From positions 6,409,079 through 6,473,078 of the forward strand of contig JAJEKV010000036.1 of NCBI GenBank assembly GCA_021234155.1: DNA of 64,000 nucleotides, in the 5' to 3' direction. This document shows, piece after piece, positions 33,915 through 46,500 of this stretch (position 1 is the stretch's first letter; each line of letters begins with the position of its first letter). The position numbers were made by a program, and so were the translations under genes. The notes beneath the pieces were generated by a model. It was given only the letters and a program-made list of their open reading frames with translations, was not told the origin of the DNA and made no database searches. This DNA comes from Isoetes taiwanensis. Taxonomy: Eukaryota; Streptophyta; Lycopodiopsida; Isoetales; Isoetaceae.

Positions 33915-36900
33915 ATGAAGGTGAGGCCAATAGTCAATTCGGACCAACAGACAATTGGAATCTTGTTTTTGGTGAAAGTACTAGAAATTGTGAAGAGGAT
34001 TTTCGATTGAACACTCAGTCTCATGTTTGTGATGCTACCACTGATGCAGAGCCACCAAAGACATCCAATTTTGAAACAAACTGTGATGGTTTTGAAGCAT
34101 TTTGTGATCTACCTACAAATTCTGGTAAGTGCTTGAAAACTACTTTTAAATGTTAAACAGTCTTGAAATACTAGTTTGCTAATTGTTTTAAAGGTGGTGT
34201 TGAGGTCCAGCATGAACATGGGTTTGAAGATCAGGAATCACTCTATAGAAAATTGCATGCAATGAAAAGGAGAGAACAAAGAGCAAAGAAAAGAGCAAGA
34301 GAAGCAGACTTACAGAAAGATGTCTCCAGCAGTGGACTAAGCAAGAGAAGAAAACAACAAATTTCAAAAAAAATTGCATTGTATAATAATAAGGTATGTG
34401 CAAATGCTTCACAACAAGACGGGGAAGACATTCTTGAAGGTCTTTGCTAAAAAGGCGCCGAGAATACCAGGTATTGAAATTGAAAGAAGTGAAAACAATG
34501 TCAACAATAGTGGAAAATTTGAGAAAATCTTTGGCTCAACATAAGTATGATAGGAAAACTGATGTGGTCAGAGCTCGAACCTCAGAATGGTTTATCTTTG
34601 TTGCCTCAGAGAAAACCAACTGTAGAAGGCTATCTGAATGTTTGAATTTGAACAGAAAATATGTTACAGCAGCAGTACATAGAAGAGCAGCAGCAGAAAT
34701 TGGTGAAGGTCCCTGGTCAATATTTAAGAGACAAACCAGATCTGACAAACTCACTAATCAACAGCAAAAGCTTGTGGTTGAGTTCTGGACCAATAATTCA
34801 AGAGTGTCTCCATGCAAGAAGCATGTGATTAAAATTAGGATTGCCAAAGGCAATAAAATATTGCATCCTCTACATTTTTTGGAAGAGACTGAGGTTGGTT
34901 TATCTAATTTCCCTTTCTTTTCTTTTTTTTTTTTAAATTTACCATGCCTACAATGCTTATGGTTTTAATGCAGGTTTCATTTTATGAAAGATTTCGAAGA
35001 GAGTTTCCAAAATTCGAGGTGTCTTTCTCAGCTTTTCATGCACTGAAACCTAGCTTTGTAAGGAAAGTAAAGGACAGGGAGACATGCAAGCAATTAACAA
35101 AATGAGGTTGGACACAAAGATTCATGGAAGTGAATGTAATTGTACATGTGCTGTTTGTGGTCCTGGCCTTAAATGTGAAGCCAACTTGAAGACATACAAG
35201 TCATCAAGTGACATGTGGAGGTCATTGGTTTGTGTCAAAGATATAGCAGATGAGTGGTATCAACATAATTGCATGCTATTGAAATGCAATTCTTGTGGTC
35301 CTTCAAATTGCCTATGTGTCCAAAGGAGTTGAATAGAGGTGCTGGTCACACGGTTGATTGGAAGACATTTGATAGAGTAAACCCTTGTTGCATTATCTAC
35401 TTTAATCTGTTTGTTGTATTGGAGATCTTTCATACTCATTACTAAAAAGAGTTTTATGTAAAATTACAGGTTTTTGAAGCATCTTGAACTGATGGGCTGG
35501 AGCTTTGAAAGTAGTACCAAAACCAATAGTTAAGCTCGTTTACAAGACAAGTGAAAATCTTGCTGATATTTTGGAGTATGCTAAGAATGTATTGATTGAT
35601 TTTATTCCTCACAATTATGAAGCGGATGGCAAAGGCTAAGCAGTTTAGGGATTGCTTAGCCACTTTTCCAAAAGACACGGTTGTATCGGTAATAGACTTT
35701 CTTTGAGAATTACACATTCAAAATCTGACAAAGAGATCCAAAGTTTGCATTGGAGGAATGATCAATGCACAATCTTGGTGCACATCACATACGGGCATGC
35801 AAGCTGCTGCAGAGGTTCAAGAAAATTGTCTAAGTAAGTGTGAGAGGAACATCATCAAAGAGACACACTTTTATGTCTCGGATGATGAGAGAACATGATA
35901 CTCTCTTTGTTCAACATTGTCTTAATAAAGCATGCTAAGTTTCTAGGCGAGAAAGGTGTGGATTACACCAACCATGTGATGTGGTCCGATGGTTGCTCAC
36001 ATCAATTCAAGGGTGCAAGATTTTTTTTCTTCATTGGTAGATTTTTAAGACCTCACGGTATTCCAATTAAGCTGGAATTACTTTGCCTCTTACCATGGAA
36101 AAGGTATGCCAAAGATCTGCAGATTTACTTCAATTGTATGTCTCCAAAGTAAGCTTCTCTTTTTGTTTGTAGGTGAACATGATGGGGAAGGGGGGCGGTG
36201 ATTAAAAGAGCACTCACACATGAAATGTTAAAGAGGAATTCTAGACCCTTAAGAGATGCTCATGATGTTGTCATATTTTTGCGGGAACACTTGATAATTC
36301 GACAAGCACTGGGTAAATATTGTGTTCATAGTTATATTTGTAAGCACCATTTATGAACTCATTTATTTGGTGCAGATTCTTTTTGGAAAATAGGCAAAGA
36401 AGATGTGTGCGGGGATGAATTGTTTGAGTGTGCTACTTTGGTAGGATCTAGCAAATTCCATAGCATTAGACCGGTCAACAACAAGGACCCTACTATGGTT
36501 GCACACATGAATTATTCACCTTACGCCACCACTTTGTTGGTGCGCTAAGTACAACAAGTGTATTAATAAAGAAAGAATAGGATCATGGGTTTTTTCAGAA
36601 TTAAGGCCGGGGAATAGAGGAGGAAATAGAAGCTTGTGATGGGCGGTGTATGAAGGTGATCTTTGAAAGTGGAAGTCCGATATCATAGACATTGGAGAGA
36701 ATTTTTTCTTTGTTGTTGGCTCCAGTGGAGACAATAAGGAGAAAGTTGATTTTACATTCTCAAATGTACCCGGACAAAGCATGTTGTTGAGAAAGCTTTC
36801 AAGGATCCACAGGGGACGAAGTTTGGTAGGAGAGAAGTTGTAATGTTGGTAAGTTTTATAAGTTTGTAGGTGATAATAAGTATGAACTTCTAAGACATGA

Positions 36901-37145
36901 ACATCGCAATGTGTACTGATCATTTGGTTGTATCATGCAACTTTTTGATGGAAGATATGGGAGGTAACTTGTATGAGTTACAAGAGGAGGTCCATGAGCA
37001 CATTCTAGAAAGTTTGCAAGCTCAATCTTCAATTCTAGCCCAGTGTGATGCAGCAAATAACAGTAAGCTAGCAGGAGCAACAACCAAGGCCAATTCAAGA
37101 AAAGCAAAGAAAGTGGAAAAAGGAAAAACCCGATGCTTGCAATGA
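33915..37145 (+). pseudogene. DFAENY/SDG-motif transposase of the TTAA element, multi-exon
   Basis: First recognisable exon 33,915-34,125, ending at GTAAGT. A basic exon follows from 34,194. A DNA-binding-like part (34,444-34,880) has TNQQQKLVVEFWTNNSR, then an exon from 34,975 with SFSAFHALKPSFV. A Cys cluster CNCTCAVCGPGLKC comes at 35,137. The core has VVSVIDFLENYTF (about 35,682), REHDTLFVQHCLNKA, HVMWSDGCSHQFK (35,976) and FASYHGKG, then VIKRALTHEML and an exon near 36,375. The C-terminus (36,897-37,145) is Lys-rich. Splice-like GT and AG sites occur at most gaps. A few stops and frameshifts in 35.4-36.2 kb inactivate it. The core matches the minus copy at 31.3-32.9 kb. Confidence 0.7.
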
Positions 37146-37750
37146 CAAAGCAATGAGACAAGAAAGATGTTGTAGGAAATTCAACAAAGCGGGTTGCAAG
37201 CAAGGTCGATTGCAAGGCAAGCAAGAAAAATAGTGAAAAAGAATTAAAAAAAAAAATAGCAAAGAAAGCGGGACAATGACAAACCAAGAAAAAGATGTTG
37301 CAAAGTCGAGTAAAGTTGTTGCAAACAAAACAACTACTAAGAATGGCAAGAACATTCTAAAAGGAAAAAGTTGATGAATTAGCATTCAGCACAATGCAAA
37401 CAGTGATGTATACAAATCAATTCAATCAATATACACATTCTTTAAAACCTGCAGCTTTTAGAGTTGTGTTTATTTTGGCAAAAAAATTACTCCATTCAAC
37501 ACAAATCTAATTATACATTATTTAAAATCCATCAAACCATTTGGATTTGTGTTAAACTTGCAACAAGAAAAAGGAATGCAGAATAAACAATTCACATTAG
37601 GAATAAAACGTAAACTTTCTTTGTATTACAAAAACGTCCACAAGTGTGGAGTACATTACAAAATGCATTATGCAGGTATAACATAAGCAGATCATAAATA
37701 TTAATCTTTGGTATAACAACAGCAGATCTTTTCGGCGATCAAGAGCAAAC

Positions 37751-39631
37751 TCATTCATCTGGCTTGGTAGCAGGAGCCTGATACTTCTTCAATTCAGCAA
37801 GCCAACCTACTTGGTCAAGTGTTATGTCAGTGTTTGGAATCACATCCTCTTCAGAAGTTGCTTCCTCATCCTTATTAACACCTTTTCCATCATCTGTGGA
37901 AACAACCTCAGCTGCAAAAACAAAAAAAAACTCAATTTCGGGGAAAAAGTATAAAAAGGAAAACAAATATATTGTTAAAAGGTTTTTAACCTTTTCTTGG
38001 ACTAACATCCTTCATTTCATTGTTGTTTTTGTGGACCAAATCTGCTCAACCTTTCTTTGTCACTATAAAAGATAAAAGGAATAGATAAAAAAATAATACA
38101 TCACTTATCCGGCACCTAGTAACACTTTACCTTCCTTAGCGACTGCATGTTCAAATCTGGTGCATCATTCTTCTTTGCTTTTGAAGAGGAAGCATAGTGA
38201 CTCATCTTGATTTGGACTAAGCTTGTCCACATCAATAAGATCAAGCTCTTTGAAACACCAAAAAAAAAACATCATCAAAAAAGAAAAATAACACATGTAA
38301 CAATTAAAAGTTAATTATACGTATCACATCTTCTCATCTTTTTGTAGCACCGGTACCAATGGTCCTCTTCACGGCCTTCCTAATAGGTAAAAAATCTTCA
38401 TCAATTTTTACCTCACGCTTGCTTCAAACACTATCCTCAAATTTCTGGTTTTTTCACTATCGTTTCTTGGGGTTGTATCTTCAATTTCCTCATCTTCTTC
38501 AAATTCCTCATCACCATCCTCCTCTTCAACATCGGCATCTTCTTCACTCTCTCTCTGCTGCTTTGCATCATCAGCTTTGTATCCAGTTCTTTTAAAAGTG
38601 CTTGAGGCATACGCACCACGATACGGAACTATGCATGCGGAGTTTCCAGCACTATACTAAAGCAATACACATGATACTTGTCTTTGGCAAGAAAGCTTAA
38701 CATGCATTTCATAATCGGTAGCAAGCACCAAACCACGGACATTGCATACCTCGTCATGCATTAGAGGAATGTGGTACTCTCCCATGGTTACTCGACATGC
38801 CTTTTGGACTTCACATCTGCTTTGCATGAGGCGCACATTTTACAACACTTGTGCGGTACTCCATTTTCTCTTGATACCTTGCAACATCCATCTTGACTTC
38901 TCAATCTCCTTTTGGGTGCAAAATCTTTGGGTTCATGTCGACTTTGGCAAGCGACCTCTCCGGCATTTCCCTTAACAACTTCTCTTCCCTTTTAAGGGTC
39001 TCGATGCATGTCTTTATGTCATCATCCGGTTCTATATGTGCTTCCATTCTTTGTCCAAGATTGTTTTTATCCTCAATAGCTTCCAGTGAGACAGAACAAT
39101 TTTGTCGGCACCTTATACAGCACACCCGAGCCTCAACGGATCCTCTTGTTTCTTCATTATGTTCATTTCATCAATTTGTTTGAGCTCGTTCAAGCTGTTT
39201 TATGACATCTTGAGAATGGCCTCTATACTTTTATTGAAATAAGACCCATCATTTCTTGACCTCTTGTCCATTGAATCTCTGTAAGCTCGAGCTGCAAAGC
39301 GTGCCCAATTCACCTTGTATTTCTCACGGATTAAGGCGAGCTTTAATGGTGTTTTGCCACACAAAGGCACGAGAAATTTGAGTCCTACACTCATTGTTGG
39401 TGAGGCCCCTTTGATATATCTTGGAAATCGGATCTTTTAGCTTGGTGGCATCTTGTTCTCGAACCATTTTGACATGAATCTTCCCTTTAACCAAAGGGGC
39501 TTTCCATATCTCATTCCAATCTGCTTTGGAGAAACATCTTTCCACTTAATTTCTTTTCGACTTTGTGCGGCACCACATAAATCTCGCAATGAAACAAACT
39601 CGGCCTCGGTTCGAGCAATTTTCATCCGCAA
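37751..39631 (-). pseudogene. Second gene of the TTAA element, unknown function
   Basis: Minus-strand frames succeed one another: 39,631-39,437, 39,545-39,324, 39,394-39,200, 39,125-38,901, 38,619-38,437 and 38,008-37,751. Their compositions look real, charged with Lys, Arg and Glu. The second and third overlap in a way that suggests a one-base shift within one exon (IYQRGLTNNECRTQISRAF, then WARFAARAYRDSMDKRSRND). The tail is acidic (NKDEEATSEEDV). I recognise no domain. The gene is tail-to-tail with the transposase and wholly inside the element, so it is probably an accessory protein of the transposon. Confidence 0.45.
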
Positions 39632-40122
39632 TCAAAAGGAAAAAATAATCGGTTTCATAACGAGCAAAAACGAGGTCTTCAAAGCTAATTCGGGGGGGCT
39701 TACCTCCTTAACCGTTTGCCATGGCCTACAAACAAAGTAATTTAAGAAATCGGGTGTCTTGAGAAGATGAAATAGCGCTTAGGAAGAGGAACGAGAGATA
39801 TCGGTTTTTCAGCAATACACCAAAAGGGGTCGAATTTGAGATCAAGCGGCTCGCGTCTACTTAATGAATTCTCGGATTGTGGGATGAATTATATCTTGTG
39901 GCGGGATCATACTCATTTCTTTGATAATTGGCATGATGGGATCATGCGGCCTTTTCGCGCCCAACACTTCATTACTGTCATCCGACTTCATAGCCCATCA
40001 TGAACCCTTCAACTTGCGGCACCCTTCATTTCTTTTTCGCCGCGGCGTAAAAAAGCTAAAAAAAAAGGTCGGAGGCGTGCTAAAATTTCGTTTTTTTGTA
40101 TACCACTAATATAAACATACCC

Positions 40123-41202
40123 TTAATCCTAGATAGTGGAGCTGAGAAAATCATTGCATGCTCAACCAAAATTTAAAAAAAAATACAAAGAAAATCGAGG
40201 ACATATTCAAGTGGGAAATGGAGATTTGTAGAGGATTGAAGGATGTAGGAGTCTTAGAGTTATTTGATTTAAATGGAAGAAGTGTACTTAAAAAATGTAC
40301 TTTGTGTTCCTAGTCTGGTTAGAAATTTGATATCCATTGCTCAGTTGGTTGACATGGGCTTCAAAGTTGTATTTGAGCAAATGCATTGTAAGATTTTTGA
40401 AGGCTTGAAATTTTTAGGAAGACGAGTGAAATCTATTTGGTATTAGTTCTAACTGCTGTGGAAGTGCAAACTTGGTAATAAATCCAAACATTGCAATATC
40501 GCACGAAAGACTTGGGCATAAAATGTGAAAAATCTTGAAATGATGGTTAAACAAGGCTGGCTAAAATCAACTGATAGCAAAATAAATAATCTTGTCTGCA
40601 AAGGTTGCATGTTGGGAAAACATAGCAGGTTGCCTTTCTCAAAGGCCAAGAGGAAAACAAAGGAGATTCTAGAATTAATTCATACTGACATCTGTGGACC
40701 ACTGAATGTCACAGGAATCTCTGGAAAGCGTTATTTCATAACATTTGTAGACGATCTTAACAGGAAAACAAGAGTTTACTGCTTCAGGACAAAGAAGCTA
40801 GCTTTTGAAGCTTTCAAAAGGTTTGCATTAGAAGTGGAGTGCACAACAAGGAAGAAAATTAAATGTGTTCGATCTGATAGAGGAGATGAGTATGTGTCAT
40901 CTAAATTTACAAGTTATTGCATAAACATAGGAATTAAAAGGCAATATACATGTAGCTACACATCCCAGCAGAATGGGATAGCAGAAAGAATGAATAAAAC
41001 AATTTTGAATGCAACTAGATCAATGCTTAAGCATGCTGGCCTACCAAATTTCCTTTGGGAGGAAGCTGTTAAGACAACTGTGGAGATAAACAATGTCTTG
41101 CCATCTAAAAGCATAAATGGAAAGACTCCTGAGCAAATGTGGTCAGGTTGAGAACCAAGTTATGATAAATTCAGGGCATATGGGTGTTTGGGATATGCAC
41201 AT
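40123..41202 (+). pseudogene. Ty1/copia pol fragment: protease to integrase
   Basis: Begins at the protease active-site motif ILDSGA (40,127) right after the TTAA element. It continues with VLCVPSLVRNLISIAQLVDMGF (40,300 on) and the zinc-binding integrase entry CKGCMLGKHSRLPF. The integrase core (40,525-41,151) has HTDICGP, VRSDRGDEY and NGIAERMN, which hold the Asp, Asp and Glu catalytic residues. Several stops lie before 40,525 and one at 41,149. The sequence is cut at 41,203 by the CACTA element, and no reverse transcriptase was found beyond it. Confidence 0.88.
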
Positions 41203-41222
41203 CACTACAAGAGGATGAGGGT

Positions 41223-41470
41223 TTGGCGTCAGAAAAATCGTCAGAGAAATTGAATGATTATGTCCTGACGATTATCCTGACGATTAAATTCCTGACGATA
41301 TATCGTCGTCGGAAGAAAACGTCGATCAAATCGTCGAAATTAAGCGTCACATGTAACGTCGGAAAAATGCGTCGGAAAAATCGTCGAGATTTTTTTCGCC
41401 AGATCTTAACGTCGGCATTTTCGTCGGAACAAGCGCCGATTCTGCGTCGGACAAAACGTCGGGGAAAAAC
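41223..41470 (+). repeat. CACTA left subterminal repeats
   Basis: About 20 copies of CGTCGG, CGTCAG or CTGACGAT variants in 250 bp, then a T homopolymer at 41,473-41,491. Confidence 0.85.
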
Positions 41471-41766
41471 GTTTTTTTTTTTTTTTTTTTTTATAAATCA
41501 TAACAATTGATCCAAAAGCTTTGTTTTGAGTGAAATTTGTTGCATTGGAAAACTCTCTTATAGATCTACGCCATGATATATGATTGAATAAAGTTTGGTT
41601 AAATTATCTGGTTGAAAAGCTTAACGTTTTGGCTGGCTTTAGTTATGGTTTATTCAGTGTAACCTCCATTTGAAAACCTCTCAGGATTACTTACCTAGTA
41701 ATTAATCTTTTGGTATTATAAACACTATGGATAAATGTAGATTCTATAAAAAGATAATAATTATGA

Positions 41767-41945
41767 TCCCATCGATCCGAGACATCGGATCGCCATTCTA
41801 GAATGGGACGAGCATGCATGTTTTGCATGCATCGCGGGGCTTTATGCGGATTACGGTTGGGGAGTTCGCTATTTTAGGCGCGTTTACGCCCGACTTCTCA
41901 TCGGCGCTTCCTCTTCTCTCTCGCCGAGTACCTTATTCTCTTTGA
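41767..41945 (+). repeat. Direct repeat A inside CACTA, copy 1
   Basis: About 180 bp starting CCCATCGATCCGAGACATCGG, repeated nearly identically at 42,131-42,308 (offset 364). It includes the palindromes ATCGATCCGAGACATCGGAT and CCATTCTAGAATGG. Confidence 0.85.
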
Positions 41946-42092
41946 ATTGTTTCCGAGGCGGGGGAGGGCTTCTTCACACTTTGGTTTGGGCTAATTGGCG
42001 TTTCTTTCATCTTTGTCCTTTCTCGACCTTTAGCCTTCATCTGTGACCTTCGTCCTCGATCCTAGTTTGTTAAGGAAGTCCTTTGGTATTCG

Positions 42093-42308
42093 AGGCGGTT
42101 TGTTGGTTTCATGCGAGTCCCATTCTAGAATCCCATCGATCCGAGACATCGGATCGCCATTCTAGAAATGGGACGAGCATGCATGTTTTGCATGCATCGG
42201 GGGCGCATGCGGATTACGGTTGGGAGTTCGCTATTTTAGGCTGCGTTTACGCCCGACTTCTCATCGGTAGCTTCCTCTTCTCTCTCTCGATTACCTTATT
42301 CTCTTTGA
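42093..42308 (+). repeat. Direct repeats B and A inside CACTA
   Basis: Repeat B (42,093-42,130, GGCGGTTTGTTGGTTTCATG) is followed at once by copy 2 of repeat A. B recurs at 42,756-42,793 without A. The arrangement A ... B-A ... B suggests a secondary insertion or segmental duplication within the CACTA element. Confidence 0.75.
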
Positions 42309-44989
42309 CCCACCCTCCCCCCTTCTTTGTTATTGTATTTTTATCGCGTGGCACGGCAAGATAATCACCCCTCCACTCTGGGAGGTTTATTTTGTCTTGT
42401 TGTTTTGTTGGTGATGTGCGTGTACAGGGTTAGCGGCGACATCTGTTTTCGACTTTTCCATTCGTGGGTTTTGGGAGCGATTTTTATGCCTTACGTTTGT
42501 CCAAGCCCCTTGCCGGAAGGCTTATCACTAGGGTTTTTCCTCTAAAAACCGAAAGGGCTGAGGAGTTTTTTTAATCCCGGTGATAAGCTTTTCGGCCGGT
42601 ACACTAGCCGATCTCTATTAGCATTGTAATTTGTTGGGGTCCAAATGATATAATTGGATTTTCCCTTTATTTTTATGGGTAGTTCGCGTGTGTCGGCTAC
42701 CCACTATCCACCATTGTAGAAAATCTGCTGAGATGAATGAGAAGCAAGTCTAACGGGCGGTTTGTTGGTTTCATGCGAGTCCCATTCTAGAATGGTAAAC
42801 TTTGAATCAACAGAAGAGTTGACCACTCATGCTAAACCTTCCTTTCCTTAAGCATTGTTTGGAAGTCACTATTGTTGAAGTTCAGAAGATCCCTGGTCAT
42901 GATATCTCAAAATTTAGCATCACTTTGCTTCTTTTAGTTCCATTCGCTATTCATTCTTGAACTTGCCCCTTGCTACATACCATAATTCCCTAGCCATTAT
43001 TTCCATCCCTATTCCCATGCCATATTTTTATCCCATGTTCACCTTTTTGTTATGAATCCACTCCTTGAATACTTTTGCATAGACCATTTTCTTATTTTCC
43101 CATGCATAACCCTTGGGACTATTTACCTTCATCATTTTTGCTTTCCACCCCACAACCCTTGTTCTGTAATTTCTCACCTTTGCCCTTTTGTCCACCATTC
43201 ATTTCAACCATATTGCTATTTTCCATGATCCATCCCTTTAAATTTTTAGCTAAGTACACCATCATTTCCATTGTCTTTTTACTTTCATGATTATTCCCCT
43301 TGCCATATTATTTTTTATCTCTATGCTTTCCTTACCATTTTATACCCTTGTTGTTGCCATGCCCCTACTTTAAATATTTCTTCATGGTCGAACCTTGCAA
43401 TTGTGTCTCAAGGGCTTCCCTAGAAGTACGTGACCTCACTCAAATTTGCCTTGCACCAAATTGTTTTCCATGGTCGAAAGTATTTAATTTTTTAAAGCTC
43501 ATAATTATTGGCTTATTTTAACCCCTTCAGACCATGGTCGAAGACGTCTAAATACCTTAACAAGTGAATACGGTGAAAATACAAAGAAACTCTTTCTTTC
43601 CCCTTTTTTGTATGACTATGGCACTAACGAAGACCTGGCTCAAACCTGGCTTTGAAGCTTTGGAGATTTTTTGCGAACAAGCATGAAGTTGGTAGGCCTA
43701 TGTATAGTTTGAATGAATGGAAAATAACCTTTCTTTCGGTGTATGGCCCAAAATCTTCTCTGATACATTAATCAGAGATATAGTATTCAAGATTCAGACC
43801 TTAACATTAAAAAATAGTAAAGTTTAGCAATGAAATCTTGACATATATAGTTTAGCAATGATCTTGACATATATGAGACATTAACTAGAAGAGATGGTGT
43901 GGGTAATCCCGAACCAAAATGAGTACACAATAAACATAAACAATTAAAGTATTAATTGAGTGATTGAGTGCTCAATAGACAAAGAAATTATAAAAGCAAA
44001 AGAAATTGTAGTACTCAAATTTTTTTTTGCAAATCATAACGAATTATATGTGAAGGAGTGATTCATACTGAGGAGGAGAAGAAATGGAGGCCAAAAACGG
44101 TGTAGGCACAATAGCGGATTGATTATGAGCAAAATTCTTCTCTTTGAATGGGCCAAAGGCTGCAAAAAGAAGAAACCGGATGATTTGGAAATTTTAGCCG
44201 GCGTGGTTACCCGCAAAAGTTTAGATGGGCGGTGTTGCTGTGAGAAAACCAAGAGGGTGCCAAAACGGCCGACTAGGTTTTGGCACCCTAAGTGTGATCG
44301 TTGGGTGTCCAAAAAATACACATTGCAATATATTAATGGTTATCTTTTATATAATTTTTGGTTCGGCTATAATGTGATTTCGGCCTAAGACCTTTGAATT
44401 TCTTCAAAGTGCTAAAATTCGAATTAGGGCTTGAAAGCCCTATTTCCAACAACCCTATGGCCGTGGAAATCATCGCTATGCTCAAATGTGGATGGCACTT
44501 TGTGATTCATATGCGAGGTAATTAATCTTGGCCTTAAATCGATACACGATCTAGGAAGATATTTTGTTTTATCCATGATTGAGCCGATTCGGCCGCTTGT
44601 AGGAGTCGTATTGCTTATGCAAGATCCCGCTCTATGACTTCAGTGTATTTGGTGTATTTGATTGCCATTCTTATCAAGATCGTAGTGCGGACTTGGCGTT
44701 ACTTGCCATTGGAGAAACCTTTGATTTTGTTTTCCTATTCTCTTCTCACGAACAATCGAGGATTTACGGGCGATGAAAATTGGGTCGGATCGTAGCGGGA
44801 TTAAGAGATTTCTCGGAAAGCCCATGATAAATGAAATGATTTTGCCCTTTCTCTTCTTTCTCCAATCCATCGCGAGCCAAGTAGGTCTATGTTGTAAGTT
44901 TTGGAGCTCTACCTCTTTAGTTTCTGCATTGCATTTATATTATTTCTTTGTGTTTGTGATTTCTTTGTAGAAGCATAGGCTTGCGCTAC

Positions 44990-45915
44990 TCGGAAGAGAG
45001 AAGAGAATGCGGTTCAATGATGGGCTTGCAATGAAAGGTAACATTTGCATGTTCTTGAATGAATGCTTACTCGTGTTTGAACATCAATATCCTTGTTTGG
45101 GAAATGTTTAGGCCCCTTTTGGTTTTACGAAGATGTAGATGTTGATATAAAAAGGAAATACTCGTATTTTTGTCCGGTTCACAGCCCTCCTTGGGGATGA
45201 GATTGCTTTGCGGATATAAGGTTTCCGGATAAGCATACATTATGCATTAGGGACATTTCTATTGGCGACACATCTTTGGAATATTGTTTTGACCAAGTGT
45301 ATGGACGGAACCACGGCACAAGGTGATTCATCTTATATTTGGTCTTATATCTTTGCATTTTGAAAAGTATTTGGATAGTCATGCTTGTATAATGGATGTA
45401 GAAAGGAATGAGTACTAGTACTATTAGCCTCGGCATAGTGGACGATGTTTTTTCTTGAGTTGAGATTTTGCATGAGCGATTTTTGCATGTGCGGCTTGAG
45501 ATGTCATGCTTCTTGTGGGACATATCCATTAGTTGTATGCACCTAAGATTGTGGCAAGCCAATGCATATATTTTCAGATCTACGACCCAATGGTGCATGT
45601 AGATTTGGTGTCTTTATTAACAAGTTTGAGGCAATTGAGACAACAAGGCTCCTCTCGTGTTATAATACACATTTTACGCCTTATGATTGATCCCACGATT
45701 GGGTTCTCTGTTATCAATTTTGCATTGTCGGTTCGTATTGTTCGTTTCGGTTCTTATATTACTCCTTGTTTGAAGTATGGGCTTAATGTATTGCGGGTGA
45801 CCTTTTCCAAGGCATCTGACCTTTGGTCGATCGGCATTGGATGGTTATAACGTTTGTATATTTGCATGCGGTCAATGTGCATCGGGAAAGACCTACACAA
45901 TGGTATACTATAGTT
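44990..45915 (+). pseudogene. Captured kinesin-14-like fragments
   Basis: At 45,834-45,915 the sequence reads [20 protein letters not shown] then YTM, matching the kinesin-14 P-loop region (consensus [20 protein letters not shown]) with a few substitutions. At about 44,990-45,060 a weaker match reads as the neck/motor start (LAMKGNICMF against ELKGNIRVFC). The fragments are in order on the plus strand and separated by unrelated or intron-like DNA. Stops follow. They appear to be a host motor gene captured by the CACTA element. Confidence 0.6.
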
Positions 45916-46149
45916 AATCGATGGTGCAAGGCTTCATGCGGCATCTCTGTTTCTTTTGTCAATCGAGCACCATGATGCCCATGATGCCCATGTACTTGTT
46001 ACTTATTACTACTTGAATAAAGGAAATTTTTCACATTCTTGTCTATAAATTTGTAAGATATATTTATGTCAATTTAAGCATCAACATATCCTTAGAATGC
46101 AGCGTGGGGGCAACTAGATTTAATTTAAAGCGCAACTAATTCGGGATAT

Positions 46150-46500
46150 ATTGCAAAAATGTTTTCGGCGAAAATGTTGAAGGCGAGTTTGTGAAATTTT
46201 TGGCGATTTTGTTGACAAAATTTTTTTTGGCGATTTTCACGACGATTTTCGGCGATTTTGTCGGCGAACAATCGGCGATTTTTCTTTGCGGCGAACCACG
46301 GCGTTTTTCGGCGATTTTGTGGCGATAAGTGTGGCGTTTTTCGTGGCGATTTTTTGTGGCGTTTGTTTTGGCGCAAAATCGCCGGAAACGATGATATTCG
46401 ACAAAAATTACGGCGTTTTATCGTCAGATAATAGTCGTCAGGCAAAAGGGTCCGAGCACTTGCCTGTTTTGTGAAGACTATCTGACGATTTTCCTGACGC
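46150..46500 (-). repeat. CACTA right subterminal repeats
   Basis: About 20 copies of (C/T)GGCGATTTT or GGCGTTTTT variants, the inverse complement of the left-end motif AAAATCG(T/C)CG, then CTGACGATT copies near the terminus. Confidence 0.85.

Larger units (their letters stand above)
33229..40122 (+). mobile_element. 6.9-kb DNA transposon with TTAA target duplication and two convergent genes
   Basis: Flanked by TTAA at 33,225-33,228 and 40,123-40,126. Left end GGGTAATTTTTTG then TTAGTGGTACACAAAAAA; right end, read inward, GGGTATGTTTATA then TTAGTGGTATACAAAAAA. These are imperfect inverted repeats of about 35 bp. The flanks join in frame into a copia protease, which proves the boundaries independently. 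Inside are a plus-strand transposase gene (33.9-37.1 kb) and a minus-strand gene of unknown function (39.6-37.75 kb). TTAA duplication is known for piggyBac and Kolobok elements, but the GGGTA ends and DFAENY protein do not clearly fit piggyBac. Confidence 0.88.
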
